Assembly: GCA_951394045.1 (NCBI GenBank)
Contig: OX595986.1
Coordinates: 806,001-870,000, forward strand
Direction of reading: 5' to 3'
Source: Nitzschia sp. DOCU1
Taxonomy: Eukaryota; Bacillariophyta; Bacillariophyceae; Bacillariales; Bacillariaceae
Length of the DNA stretch: 64,000 nucleotides
Shown here: piece after piece, positions 20,491 to 29,255 of the stretch
How positions within the stretch are numbered: the stretch's first letter is position 1
Layout: the number at the start of each line of letters is the position of its first letter
Notes under the pieces: generated by a model
What the model was told of the DNA's origin: nothing
The model's database searches: none
What the model saw: only the letters and a program-made list of their open reading frames with translations
Program-made: the position numbers and the translations under genes

Positions 20491-20933
20491 ACAACGAATT
20501 TCGAATCTTGAAAGAACTATGAGTTCTTAAAGAAGAAGAATGCATGTTTCATTCATATGGTTTATTCCTTGCGTACAGCATGCCCCCTTAACTTGTTGGC
20601 GTGTTTCGCCCGCTCGACCTCTCTTCAAAGGAGGAATACAACCAAAAAATTGTACCAATAGAACTTTTTAAACCAATTTGTCGAAGTACTTACAGTAAAA
20701 GGTACGATAGCCTCCTCTGCACCACAATATGTATAGTACCGGTATCGTAGCAAGTCCCACCGCTCTATTCTGAGATATGATTGCAACTAAGCGACCCCAG
20801 ATGTGAATGTAGCTTGACAGTTGCTAGGTCCTAGTAGACATTGTTGATGCTGCAAGATGCATATAAAACTAGTATCGTACTAATAATTGTTTGCATTGTT
20901 GCAGCAGGAATAACCTGATGTCAGTGACATTCT
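20491..20933. other. Intergenic between convergent genes
   Basis: 443 bp separating the 3' ends of the CA-like and Tudor-like genes. No gene or structured RNA recognised. Confidence 0.45.
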
Positions 20934-21812
20934 CTACGCCGAGGCGCTGCCTCCAAAGGTTTCTCTCAAAATATCCTTAATGGACGCCGAAGTAATGACT
21001 TCCTTTTTGGAACGCAGCACTTGCAACAATTGATCTTTTTTGTGTTTGATTTTCTCCGCAATCATTGCTTGTTGCGCCGGCTGTAGATTCTTCCACGTGG
21101 CTTGATTCTTGGCGAGAGCTCCCATCAAAATGGCATTGAGTTGCTCATCCATATCTTCTTCGTTGAGCCAAAAGACATCTTCTTCTCCTTCTCTTCTATA
21201 ATGAAGTTGAGTCGTACTATCGGGACTTACCAAGAGATCGTCTCCCAGAAAAATGACATCTTCGTCACTAGTCTCGTCAAAGCCAAGTTCGGGGCAAGTG
21301 TCGTAGTGGAGCGTTCGAATGGCCACGCCATCCGTGGTGCGGCCATCAAATTCTAACAAAGACGCACCCCACCACTTGACCACCGTTTCACCGTCGGACT
21401 CGATTTCCCACTGAACTTCCACTCGATCGCCCGGTTTCAAGCCGAGTGTGACTGCTAAATCCAAAGGAGCAGCCGCTGCATCATCATTGGTGGATGACGA
21501 CGAGGTAGCGGCCTTGGCAGCAGAAGTCTCCTCATTTGTCTTGGTGCGCTTGACAGATTCATCTACATCGTCAACAGTTTCAGGTACAGGACGCTTCTTT
21601 GTTGGAGTAGAATCCTTGGGAGAAGGAACTGCGCTGCCATTGTTTTCCTTATCGACAGCAGCAGCAGCGGTCGTCGTCGTGGGAGCGGAAGGATTTTCTT
21701 CCGGGCCAGCTTTGCTGCTGACAGCAGTAGCAGCACCAGTCAATGACGTTGACACTGTTTCTGGCGTCACGGTAGGTGCTGTCGTATCGACGGTATTGGA
21801 TGGTTCCGTCAT
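20934..21812 (-). CDS. Nuclear protein with Tudor/Agenet-like domain
   Basis: A 292-residue protein from ATG 21812. Residues 1-115 are low-complexity Thr/Ser/Ala with a basic P-T-K-K-R-P and K-R-T-K cluster that could be a nuclear localisation signal. Residues 120-215 contain a small beta-barrel-like segment: G-D-R-V-E-V-Q-W-E, then V-K-W-W-G-A-S-L-L-E-F, then I-R-T-L-H-Y-D. This is the pattern of Tudor/Agenet-type chromatin readers, in which W-W-x-A and Y-D positions form the aromatic cage. The C-terminus (about 230-285) is a Lys/Gln-rich helix. Methyl-lysine or methyl-arginine binding is inference; the exact family is not recognised. Confidence 0.6.
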   Translation of the reverse strand: MTEPSNTVDTTAPTVTPETVSTSLTGAATAVSSKAGPEENPSAPTTTTAAAAVDKENNGSAVPSPKDSTPTKKRPVPETVDDVDESVKRTKTNEETSAAKAATSSSSTNDDAAAAPLDLAVTLGLKPGDRVEVQWEIESDGETVVKWWGASLLEFDGRTTDGVAIRTLHYDTCPELGFDETSDEDVIFLGDDLLVSPDSTTQLHYRREGEEDVFWLNEEDMDEQLNAILMGALAKNQATWKNLQPAQQAMIAEKIKHKKDQLLQVLRSKKEVITSASIKDILRETFGGSASA

Positions 21813-22235
21813 TGTTCCAAGATGAAATCCAAAAGAGAAATGAATATGGAAACGTTGCGGGCGTTGATGTTGTTGCTGTTGTGGAGGGAGGAGAGAGGAA
21901 GGCGAAAAGCAATCTGGAGGCGAGCGCAGCGTAGAAAATGTACCGTTACTCTACCTCTAGAAAACCCGCAAGTAGAATTCAACGTTCTTTCAGTACGGCC
22001 GAGGCCGAACTCTGGCCCGCGCCAAAAAATTTCGTGGAAAAGACTGAAATAGGCGTTATTGACTAGAAGGACCCAATGATGGGCTCTCTGCACGGTACGG
22101 TGGTGACGCACTTGGCGATTTTGGATCCCGATGATTTGCCTTCCTTGTCCACAGCTTTTCTTTCCCATGGACTCCAACTATCTTGTCTTCTTCTTTGCAC
22201 ACTTGAACAAAATGACACTACCGTGGCGTCGACAC
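21813..22235. promoter_or_regulatory. Divergent promoter region
   Basis: 423 bp between the Tudor-like and plastid-protein genes. Several in-frame ATGs (22131, 22215) precede the chosen start at 22236 and could serve as alternative starts or upstream ORFs. Confidence 0.4.
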
Positions 22236-22976
22236 ATGGAGCTCATCACTATGAGAAGGCTTGTAGTAGTAGTATTCTTTGTCGGATGCGTGTCCGCTTT
22301 CCAAGCTCGGCCAACAACGACGAGTATTCTTCCTCAGCCTGCTAATACTTTTGGTCATACTAGACGAACCGTGAATCCGTTGCAGGCATTTTTGCGGCAG
22401 CATGATGACACGAGGATGAAAAATCGGGGAGACTTTTTTCCACGGCTGCAATCCTTTTTGCCACTACATGGAGACTGCTCCTGCTATAGCGGGAGTACTA
22501 CCAGCATTCGTCGGCGTAGGTCGTCCAACACACAGCTACGCAGGGCATCCAACGACGACAACGACGGCAAGAACAGCCTGGCAACAGAACCTACCAATGG
22601 GATGTTTTTAGAAGGATCCATACTCGACAGTGTCGGACTTTTATCACAGCCCATCGTTTGGATCTCATTGGTCTTTGTGGCCACGACGGGTGCAGGATTA
22701 CCAGCCGGTCCGGGAGGTTTACTGGGCGCAATCGAAGGTATTTCGTATTTGCTAGTGGTTGGCTTGGCGGGGTCCGCACTTTTGGTCAAAGAAAACAAAA
22801 TCAAGTCACAACAAGTGTCCTTGGTCACGTTGGGATTGGCGTTGGTGGTTTTGCTAAAGCTCATTGCCGATCAGGGTTGCATCCCCAACGCCAAACCCAT
22901 TTTGGATTATTCCGACTATTTGCGGGTCTGTGATCCAATACAAACACCCGGATTCTTTGGAGGAATTGAAAACTAG
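22236..22976 (+). CDS. Plastid membrane protein, unknown function
   Basis: A 246-residue protein from ATG 22236 (M-E-L-I-T-M-R-R). This start gives a signal peptide with a VVVVFFVGCV core ending V-S-A-F|Q, a diatom plastid bipartite signal; earlier ATGs lengthen the leader. A Ser/Arg/Thr-rich transit-like region of about 110 residues follows. The C-terminal 110 residues hold three hydrophobic segments: P-I-V-W-I-S-L-V-F-V-A, Y-L-L-V-V-G-L-A-G-S-A-L-L, and S-L-V-T-L-G-L-A-L-V-V-L-L. A glycine-rich turn (A-G-L-P-A-G-P-G-G-L-L-G) sits between the first two. It is probably an integral thylakoid or envelope protein. No known family recognised. Confidence 0.72.
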   Translation: MELITMRRLVVVVFFVGCVSAFQARPTTTSILPQPANTFGHTRRTVNPLQAFLRQHDDTRMKNRGDFFPRLQSFLPLHGDCSCYSGSTTSIRRRRSSNTQLRRASNDDNDGKNSLATEPTNGMFLEGSILDSVGLLSQPIVWISLVFVATTGAGLPAGPGGLLGAIEGISYLLVVGLAGSALLVKENKIKSQQVSLVTLGLALVVLLKLIADQGCIPNAKPILDYSDYLRVCDPIQTPGFFGGIEN

Positions 22977-23273
22977 TAGTGAATCCATCATGATTATGAT
23001 GATGGAGCGACAGTCTTATTCTTGACCCCTGAATTGATAGCTACGAATACATTGCACACAAGAATACATGCTGTTTCGCTAACAGTCACTGCTCGCGAGT
23101 GACAAAGGTGGTTCAGTTCTACTACTAAGAGCGCAAACAATCGCTGGTGGGTCTGACAGATGGACAAAGGGATTGTAGGTTGATGGAGAAGTCGAGACAG
23201 CAAACGACGTGCGAACAGTGCATCACCTACTAGTGCATTTCTAGCCATCTGCTGTAATCTCGTCCAAGACTTG

Positions 23274-24137
23274 TTATTGTGGTAAGAGATGAAAGTCAGT
23301 AGACAAGGAGGAATCGGGATATCCCTTGTAAGCCACGGGTCGAATATCTTGGGGGAGTCGGGTCCACAAGGCGATACCGCCCGATTGATTGCCACGAGCA
23401 ATCAAAGTCTTGTCAGAGGCGCCAATCAAAACAAAGGTTGGTGGATCGTGCTGATCGTTTTGGTTGTTATTCGTTTTCTTTTTGGCGACGGCACCGTTAA
23501 TGTGTTCTCCGCTAGTAGTAGTACTACTTTCATTGTTTTCAGTCTCTTTCAAAACAGCTGGTCGCATAAAGTCGGGAACATTCACTTTGTGACCAAATAC
23601 GTAAACATCGGGATGTGTCACTGTCAATCTTCGATGTGCTGCATGATAATGTGCGTGGTGTAAAAATGCGAGTCCGATTTGTTTGGCGTTGAGTCCGATT
23701 CCATTGCCAAAATGCGTCCCGTCAATCATGGCAAAGGAAAAGGGCAAAAATTTTGGGGGTGGATGAAACGAGCGCGTCTTGTGACTACCAGTAGAGGCCA
23801 TTAATTTCCAAGATCCTTGTGCTTTTTCCCATAGTTCTTGGCGGTGCGAAGGGTCTTTGGCGGGATAAATTTTGTAGGAATTGACTTCTAGAAACCGTAC
23901 GGCGTCTTTTAGCTCGGTCGTGAGCTCTCCCGTCTCGGCGCATTGATCAATGATGCGAAATGCCTCATGATATCCCTCGATAGGAACAGCAGACAATTCA
24001 GATTTTGTCAATGTAACCCGAGGCAGCTGAAATGCCCTCGCCGGGTGAATCCATCCTAGAACCGTTGGAGCCAAAAGAAGCAACCACCAGGAAGAGGAGG
24101 CTTTTCGCAAACTGTTGTGCTGCTTTGTCAAGCGCAT
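23274..24137 (-). CDS. PAP/fibrillin-like protein A, plastid-type leader
   Basis: A 287-residue protein; ATG 24137 is the first ATG of the frame. The leader W-W-L-L-L-L-A-P-T-V-L-G-W ends at A-R-A-F-Q, compatible with plastid import. The body follows plastid-lipid-associated (fibrillin) organisation: an N-terminal helical pair ending F-L-E-V-N...I-Y-P, then G-S-W-K-L-M-A-S-T, then strands ending with D-K-T-L-I-A-R-G-N-Q-S-G-G-I-A-L-W. This suggests a lipocalin-like lipid-binding barrel; the assignment is by pattern only. A Thr/Asn-rich insert (E-N-N-E-S-S-T-T-T-S-G) interrupts the barrel. Homologous to the genes at 24609 and 26295, and the parent of the pseudogene at 25390-26010. Confidence 0.65.
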   Translation of the reverse strand: MRLTKQHNSLRKASSSWWLLLLAPTVLGWIHPARAFQLPRVTLTKSELSAVPIEGYHEAFRIIDQCAETGELTTELKDAVRFLEVNSYKIYPAKDPSHRQELWEKAQGSWKLMASTGSHKTRSFHPPPKFLPFSFAMIDGTHFGNGIGLNAKQIGLAFLHHAHYHAAHRRLTVTHPDVYVFGHKVNVPDFMRPAVLKETENNESSTTTSGEHINGAVAKKKTNNNQNDQHDPPTFVLIGASDKTLIARGNQSGGIALWTRLPQDIRPVAYKGYPDSSLSTDFHLLPQ

Positions 24138-24590
24138 TCTGCTGGTAGGACTCACGCTCTACTATAACTAATTAGTTGTTGTTAGATATCAAAGGAAAGC
24201 GACAGTCATCAAGAAAGTTGTGGGTGGTAGTCGTCGACGACAACACTCCAACATCAACACGAAGAGTAAACACAAAGGACAGAAAAACGAGAAATCGCGA
24301 ACTCCGATCCAAGTTGACGTCACGAGTCACGAGTCTGAGTCATGTGTGACAATGCGAACCTGTGTTTTCTCTGAACGACAAAATGCGAAGCGAGGCCAGC
24401 TGGCTACCTGGCTATCATAGAGCTGACGTGATGTCATCTTCATCTCGTTCCAAAGAAGATGAAGGAATCTTTTGGATCTTTGCATGCTTCGAACACATCC
24501 AAATCCTTTGAGTGCCCAGAACAAATCTGGCATTTACTAAATAGCTCATTCTTTATTGCGTTGCTGTTTTGTTTAATAAAAGAGGCACTC
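24138..24590. promoter_or_regulatory. Divergent promoter of PAP-like genes A and B
   Basis: Shared upstream region. CACGAGTCACGAGTCTGAGTCA near 24320-24345 contains repeated CACGAGTC units, and TGACGTGATGTCATC near 24424 holds CRE-like TGACGT/TGATGTCA. Parts recur upstream of B' at 26045-26110. Factor binding is inferred. Confidence 0.45.
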
Positions 24591-24602
24591 ATGCAGAAGT
24601 AA
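24591..24602 (+). promoter_or_regulatory. 3-codon upstream ORF (ATG CAG AAG TAA) of gene B
   Basis: A minimal uORF ends 6 nt before the main ATG at 24609. The same arrangement is kept in paralogue B' (26277-26288) despite base changes, so it may tune initiation by re-initiation or leaky scanning. Confidence 0.6.
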
Positions 24603-24608
24603 CCGATC

Positions 24609-25367
24609 ATGCCGTCGCTACGATATCCTCGCTTCAATATTCTTTTGCAAACATCGTTCCTCCTCTGGAGCAGCAATTTCTTGGCATTCTTCGCCGCCGA
24701 TGCCTACGTGCCACCGGAGATTCGACAACGATGGGTGGAGACGCAGTATACCATGGAAGATGCCTTCAAGACCATAGAAGAGTGCGCCGAAACTGGGAAA
24801 AATACGAAGAACCGCAAGGATCTCTTTTATGCTGTCAAGTTTTTGGATCGCTTTGCCAATCTTCATTATGCCACTCATGAAGACAAAGAAAAACTAATGA
24901 GCAGGGCCAATGGTTCTTGGGAGTTACGCTTTGCTGCGAATTCGGACAAAGACGAAGAGTTTTACCCACATCCCGAGTTTCGAGCCATTGCCATGGCGTT
25001 TACAACTGTCACTGATGACTACTTTGGCAAAGGCATTGGTACCAACGACAAAGGCTTTTGCTTTGTGGCTCTGGGAGGGCCGTCGACTCGCGACATAGAT
25101 CGACGCCAAGTCTTTATGAACTACGAGGACTATTTCATAAGTGGTCAATCGGTCCCTGGTTGGGATTTGTCTTACTATATTCGTGGCTACCAACGCGACT
25201 GGTATCCTGCTGAGCGCAAACGACCCAAGTTGGCCTTTACGGTGATTTGTGCCACAGACAAGGTTATGGCTGTACGTGGCAGTAAAACTGGAGGCCTAGC
25301 GATCTTTCGCAAACTTGATACCGACATGGGTCCAGCAGCATTTGGTTGGAGCAAAGGAACTCGCTAA
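24609..25367 (+). CDS. PAP/fibrillin-like protein B
   Basis: A 252-residue protein. A hydrophobic leader (I-L-L-Q-T-S-F-L-L-W then F-L-A-F-F-A-A-D-A) gives ER entry; no clear ASAF junction, so secretory or plastid destination is open. The body aligns with gene A: D-A-F-K-T-I-E-E-C-A-E-T-G-K, V-K-F-L-D-R-F, N-G-S-W-E-L-R-F-A, I-G-T-N-D-K-G-F-C-F-V-A-L, and the C-terminal V-M-A-V-R-G-S-K-T-G-G-L-A-I-F-R-K. This is a lipid-binding-barrel candidate. It ends with S-K-G-T-R after the point where B' stops. Confidence 0.68.
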   Translation: MPSLRYPRFNILLQTSFLLWSSNFLAFFAADAYVPPEIRQRWVETQYTMEDAFKTIEECAETGKNTKNRKDLFYAVKFLDRFANLHYATHEDKEKLMSRANGSWELRFAANSDKDEEFYPHPEFRAIAMAFTTVTDDYFGKGIGTNDKGFCFVALGGPSTRDIDRRQVFMNYEDYFISGQSVPGWDLSYYIRGYQRDWYPAERKRPKLAFTVICATDKVMAVRGSKTGGLAIFRKLDTDMGPAAFGWSKGTR

Positions 25368-25389
25368 CAGTGCATCTTCTACGACTGCA

Positions 25390-26010
25390 TTTCAATCTGT
25401 TGCTATCTCGTTCAAGATTTGTTATAGCGGTAATAGACGAAAGTCAGTAAGCAACGATGAATCGGGATATGCGGTCGTATATCTCGAGGGAGTCCGGCTC
25501 ACAAGGCGATACCACCTCATTGACTGCAACTGGCAATCAAAGTCTAGTCAGAGGGGCCAATCAAAAGAAGGATTGGTGGCTTATGGTGATCTTCTTCTTG
25601 GTAAGTTCCCTTCGTTTTCTTTCGGCGGTTCCCTTGATATGCTCTCCGCCTGTGCTACTGGTTTCATGGTCGTCGGTCTCTTTCGAAAAGGCACGCCGCA
25701 TGAAGTCGGGAACATTCATAAGTGCCCAAACAAGTAGACATCAGGATGCGCCACTGTCAATCCTCGATGCGTGTTGTAAAATGGCTAGTCCGATTTGCTT
25801 GTTATCGATATCGAGTCCGATTCCATATCGCGTCCTATCAATCATGACAAAGGGCACGGTCCAACAATGGGTTTGGGGTGGAACAAAGCGTCTTGTGACT
25901 ATACCCGTAGAGGCAGTCGATTTCCAAGACCCTTGTGCTTTCTCCCATAGTCCTGATGGTGCGAGGGGTCTTTGGCGGGACAGTTTAATACTAGGAATCG
26001 ACTTCTAGAA
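25390..26010 (-). pseudogene. Decayed copy of PAP-like gene A
   Basis: The leftward sequence aligns with gene A (23274-24137) along its length. Matches include blocks for the C-terminal TTGTTATxGxGGTAA, GGCGATACC(G/A)CC, AATCAAAGTCT(T/A)GTCAGAGG, GAGTCCGATT(T/C)G, and TTTCCAAGA(T/C)CCTTGTGCTTT. No long leftward ORF remains; small indels shift the frame. The copy ends at the GACTTCTAGAAA block, so the N-terminal leader half is missing or unrecognisable. Rightward ORFs across it are chance. Confidence 0.85.
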
Positions 26011-26276
26011 AAGTATTAGTGATCGGGGGTGGGGGTGACGCCCTGAGTCACGAGTCTGTTGTAGGGCACGAAAAAAAGCGAAGCCCGGCCAGCTGGCGGG
26101 AGGTCATCGTCATCGGTTCGCCATTTTGTCACATTCTTCGGATCAAAAATGACCAACATCCACCGACCATTTCCCATCTCCTTGGTTCAACAACGACACA
26201 AATCTGGCATCTGCTACATAGTTTCTCCTTGATTGCATTGCATTGGATTGCCGTTGTCGTTGTCAAAGAGACACTC

Positions 26277-26288
26277 ATGCAGCAGTAG
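26277..26288 (+). promoter_or_regulatory. 3-codon upstream ORF (ATG CAG CAG TAG) of gene B'
   Basis: Same position (6 nt before the start at 26295), length and first two codons as the uORF of gene B; the third codon and stop differ by substitution only. Confidence 0.6.
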
Positions 26289-26294
26289 CCGACA

Positions 26295-27035
26295 ATGACG
26301 TCGTTTCTACATCGTTTCAATCTTCTTTTGCACGCATCGTTCCTCCTTTGGAGCGGCAATTTCTTGGCTTTCTTCGCCGCTGATGCCTACGTGCCGCCGG
26401 AGATTCGACAACGATGGGTGAAGACGCAGTATACCATGGAAGATGCCCTCAAGACTATAGAGGAGTGTGCCGTAACTGGGAAAAATACGAAGAACCGCAA
26501 GGATCTCTTTTATGCTGTAAAGTTTTTGGATCGCTTTGCCAATCAGCATTATTCTACCCACGAAGACAAAGAAAAGCTTATGAGCCGGGTCAATGGTTCT
26601 TGGGAATTGCGTCTTGCCGCGAATTCGGACAAAGACGAAGAGTTCTACCCACATCCCGAGTTTCGAGCCATTGCCATGGCATTTTCAGCCATCACTGATG
26701 ACTACTTTGGCAAAGGCATTGGTACCAACGACAAAGGCTTTTGCTTTGTGGCTCTGGGAGGGCCGTCGACTCGCGACATAGATCGACGCCAAGTCTTTAT
26801 GAACTACGAGGACTATTTCATAAGTGGTCAAGCGGTACCTGGTTGGGATTTGTCTTACTATATTCGTGGCTACCAGAGAGACTGGTATCCAGCTGAGCGC
26901 AAACGACCCAAGTTGGCCTTTACGGTGATTTGTGCCACAGACAAGGTTATGGCTGTACGCGGAAGTAAAACTGGAGGCCTGGCGATCTTTCGCAAGCTTG
27001 ATACAGACATGGCTCCAGCTGCATTTGGTTGGTGA
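26295..27035 (+). CDS. PAP/fibrillin-like protein B' (recent paralogue of B)
   Basis: A 246-residue protein, almost identical to gene B across the mature region. Differences cluster in the leader (M-T-S-F-L-H-R-F-N-L-L-L-H-A-S) and a few surface positions. It stops at P-A-A-F-G-W where B reads on for five more residues. It has the same hydrophobic leader, G-S-W-E-L-R and V-R-G-S-K-T-G-G-L-A-I-F motifs. The near-identity implies recent duplication or gene conversion. Function inferred as for B. Confidence 0.68.
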   Translation: MTSFLHRFNLLLHASFLLWSGNFLAFFAADAYVPPEIRQRWVKTQYTMEDALKTIEECAVTGKNTKNRKDLFYAVKFLDRFANQHYSTHEDKEKLMSRVNGSWELRLAANSDKDEEFYPHPEFRAIAMAFSAITDDYFGKGIGTNDKGFCFVALGGPSTRDIDRRQVFMNYEDYFISGQAVPGWDLSYYIRGYQRDWYPAERKRPKLAFTVICATDKVMAVRGSKTGGLAIFRKLDTDMAPAAFGW

Positions 27036-27317
27036 GATGCCTGCTCTCAAATATAGAAGGTAACGTTGTCTATCCTTCACCGCCGGTGACGACGAGGACG
27101 GCGATCTTGTAGACATGTCTCTAGAGATTGACGTATCACGACTTCGATAAGCAAGATAAGCAAGCGCTTAGATTATTGAATCTGCCACTCGTAGCCTCGT
27201 CCTCGTCACCATCTCAGATTAACAGCAGAGGTGGTCATATTGTTAGTGGATGTTGACACATGACTGCTGCCGCCTTGCTTACACATGTTCAGGAGCACCT
27301 ACTACTCGACTCGTTAA

Positions 27318-28861
27318 TTAGAATGCACATGATACACCACGCCCAAAGGTGGAAGTGGAAGTACTGGCTCGGTCGTCACTATGACGGTGGAAAACGACAT
27401 GGTCCAAATGCTTGAACGCGGAAGCTGGCATGACACTAACGGTCCAGATCGAAGAGTCCGGTGGGTCGACGCGAAATGTCATAAGGTCATCTTCGGTCAT
27501 GGTTTCTTCTGGCTCGTCGTCGATCTCCTCGGCTTTAACTCCCCACGGATTGTGGTGATAGAAGAGGTAGCGAGCGCGCGAGTTGGCGTCCTCGACTGTC
27601 TTCCAGGTTGCATCAAACACTTTGTCCGGTGGTCCCTGGTAGCAATGCCAACCGTCGTTACCGTAGCCATCACTGCACCAAATAGTAAATCCTTGGCCTT
27701 TATTCATGGATTTAATGTCCTTGGCGGCTTCTGAGGGATTGATGATGGCCGCACTGAACTGCTTCACAGGCGTACTTCGAAGGTTGCGCTTCCCACTCTG
27801 AATCTTCCTCTTGATCAAAATGCCCGATTTCCACACTGAAAGAATTCTTGGTTTCTTTTTGTTTTTGTTTCGCGAATCTCCATCGCTTCGTCTGCCTGTT
27901 GTGCTTGCATCTTGGCCTACTCTGAGGCTTGTTTCTTCGCCTGGGTCTTTGGCTTGTCAGGAATTCGGTTGGCCGTGCTCTTTTCAACCAAGTCTTTTTC
28001 GTTTTCCATTTGCTCTTTCAGCTTTAGAAAAGCTTTGTATTCATTTGTCTGACTGAGATGAATGGAGCCATCCACAAGGAAGTGCAATAAATCTGCCTTC
28101 AGCGACGGAATCTCTTTCGTTTTGTGACCGCGAACTGCCGCCTCTTCACGCAGTTCACGGAGAGAAAGCTTATTGCTAATGCGGGGTGGAGCATCACCGT
28201 GATCAAAGCGCGGTTTCTTTGCCGCTGGAGGTTTCGAATCGTTACCTTTGGCTTCCATTGTTGTTGCAACAAATAAGTTATGAAAAGGTTTGGCGCCATA
28301 ATGCTTTGCCTTTAAATAGTCTTGTTGCGCCCTCTCTAGCGGATAGAGGGGTAACAGAAGATAGTCATCACCAACTTTGTCTTGTTGACTATACCCCACT
28401 TTGACTCCATACTTCGGATTATTTTCCTCCATCCATTTTCCTGGAATCACCACTTCATGACGAGATACCATCCGTTTCTGTTTGTGGTCGTACATAAATG
28501 AGTTGAATATTTCCGGATGATAATGCCACAAGGCGATGAAGGTGGACTTTTGCTTTGTTTTCACGGCAGCCCCTGGAGTAGTCACACCACCGGTCGACGA
28601 TCGATCCCTGTTATCAACCCGCAACACATCAATGTCGTTTGACACTCCCAAGGCAACCATTGTACGCTCTACTTTCAGATTCTGTGCACTTGCAAACTCC
28701 TCACGCTTATCAACTTCCTCCAAAGGCTTCGGAAAGAGAGTTACACCACCTCTCTGGTCCAGGATATCTCGGAACTTTTGCGATATTTCAGCACATCCAC
28801 GTATATTACAGACGCATGTCCTCTTTCGAGGCATGTCGTCTTTGCGAAAGTACCATACCAT
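27318..28861 (-). pseudogene. Broken SAP-domain protein gene
   Basis: A 314-codon frame (28861..27917, ATG start) encodes a basic N-terminus (R-K-R-T-C-V-C-N-I-R-G-C) and a SAP-like DNA-binding helix pair (L-S-L-R-E-L-R-E-E-A-A-V-R-G...L-K-A-D-L-L-H-F-L). It ends at TAG 27917-27919. Beyond that stop the same frame stays open for 27 coding-like codons (A-K-M-Q-A-Q-Q-A-D-E-A-M-E-I-R-E). Coding character then jumps to a second frame (Q-E-E-D-S-E-W-E) and a third (27836..27318: G-F-T-I-W-C-S-D-G-Y-G-N-D-G-W-H-C-Y). I read this as one gene with a nonsense change and two frameshifts. Alternatives are two genes, an unrecognised intron, or sequence error. Confidence 0.55.
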
Positions 28862-29255
28862 GATGACATTATGCTTTTATCATGATAACGTTCAACCATT
28901 GACATCGGAGGGAGGTCCTTTACTTTCGCAGACACGAAAAGCCGGGAAAAGTCTCTGTCTTTATTTTAGTGATCTTTCACCCCCCGATGACGAGGGCGCC
29001 CCCTCATTTTTTCGTAGTCGGAGTTGTCAACTCGGACCTTTTCGCCGTCGTGACATCACCTGTGATGTTGTCACCCCATGAAAAAAGTACGGGCCGTCCG
29101 CAGCCTCACAATTCAACGATAACTTGCACTTGCAGTGTGCGATGACAACTGCACTGATTCCACATGTCATTTTCCCACCGAAAGGATTCTTGAGCCGATA
29201 GATTCACGGTAGACACGTTGTCACCACTATCCAAAAGATATAATTCTCAGCCAAG
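28862..29255. promoter_or_regulatory. Divergent upstream region
   Basis: 394 bp between the broken SAP gene and the first S28 peptidase. No gene recognised. Confidence 0.4.

Larger units (their letters stand above)
23226..27035. repeat. Tandem segmental duplication of a divergent gene pair
   Basis: Unit 1 (about 23226-25367) contains gene A leftward and gene B rightward. Unit 2 (about 25380-27035) contains a decayed copy of A leftward and intact B' rightward. Homology includes the shared intergenic promoter (CACGAGTCTG, GGCCAGCTGG, ACAAATCTGGCAT, GACACTCATGCAG blocks) and the 3' flank of A (TCTCGT(C/T)CAAGA(C/T)TTGTTAT). B and B' coding regions are nearly identical, whereas the A copies are clearly diverged. 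Confidence 0.88.

Noticed and set aside
25457..26008. 183-codon rightward ORF
   Set aside because: Runs antisense through the pseudogene of PAP-like gene A.
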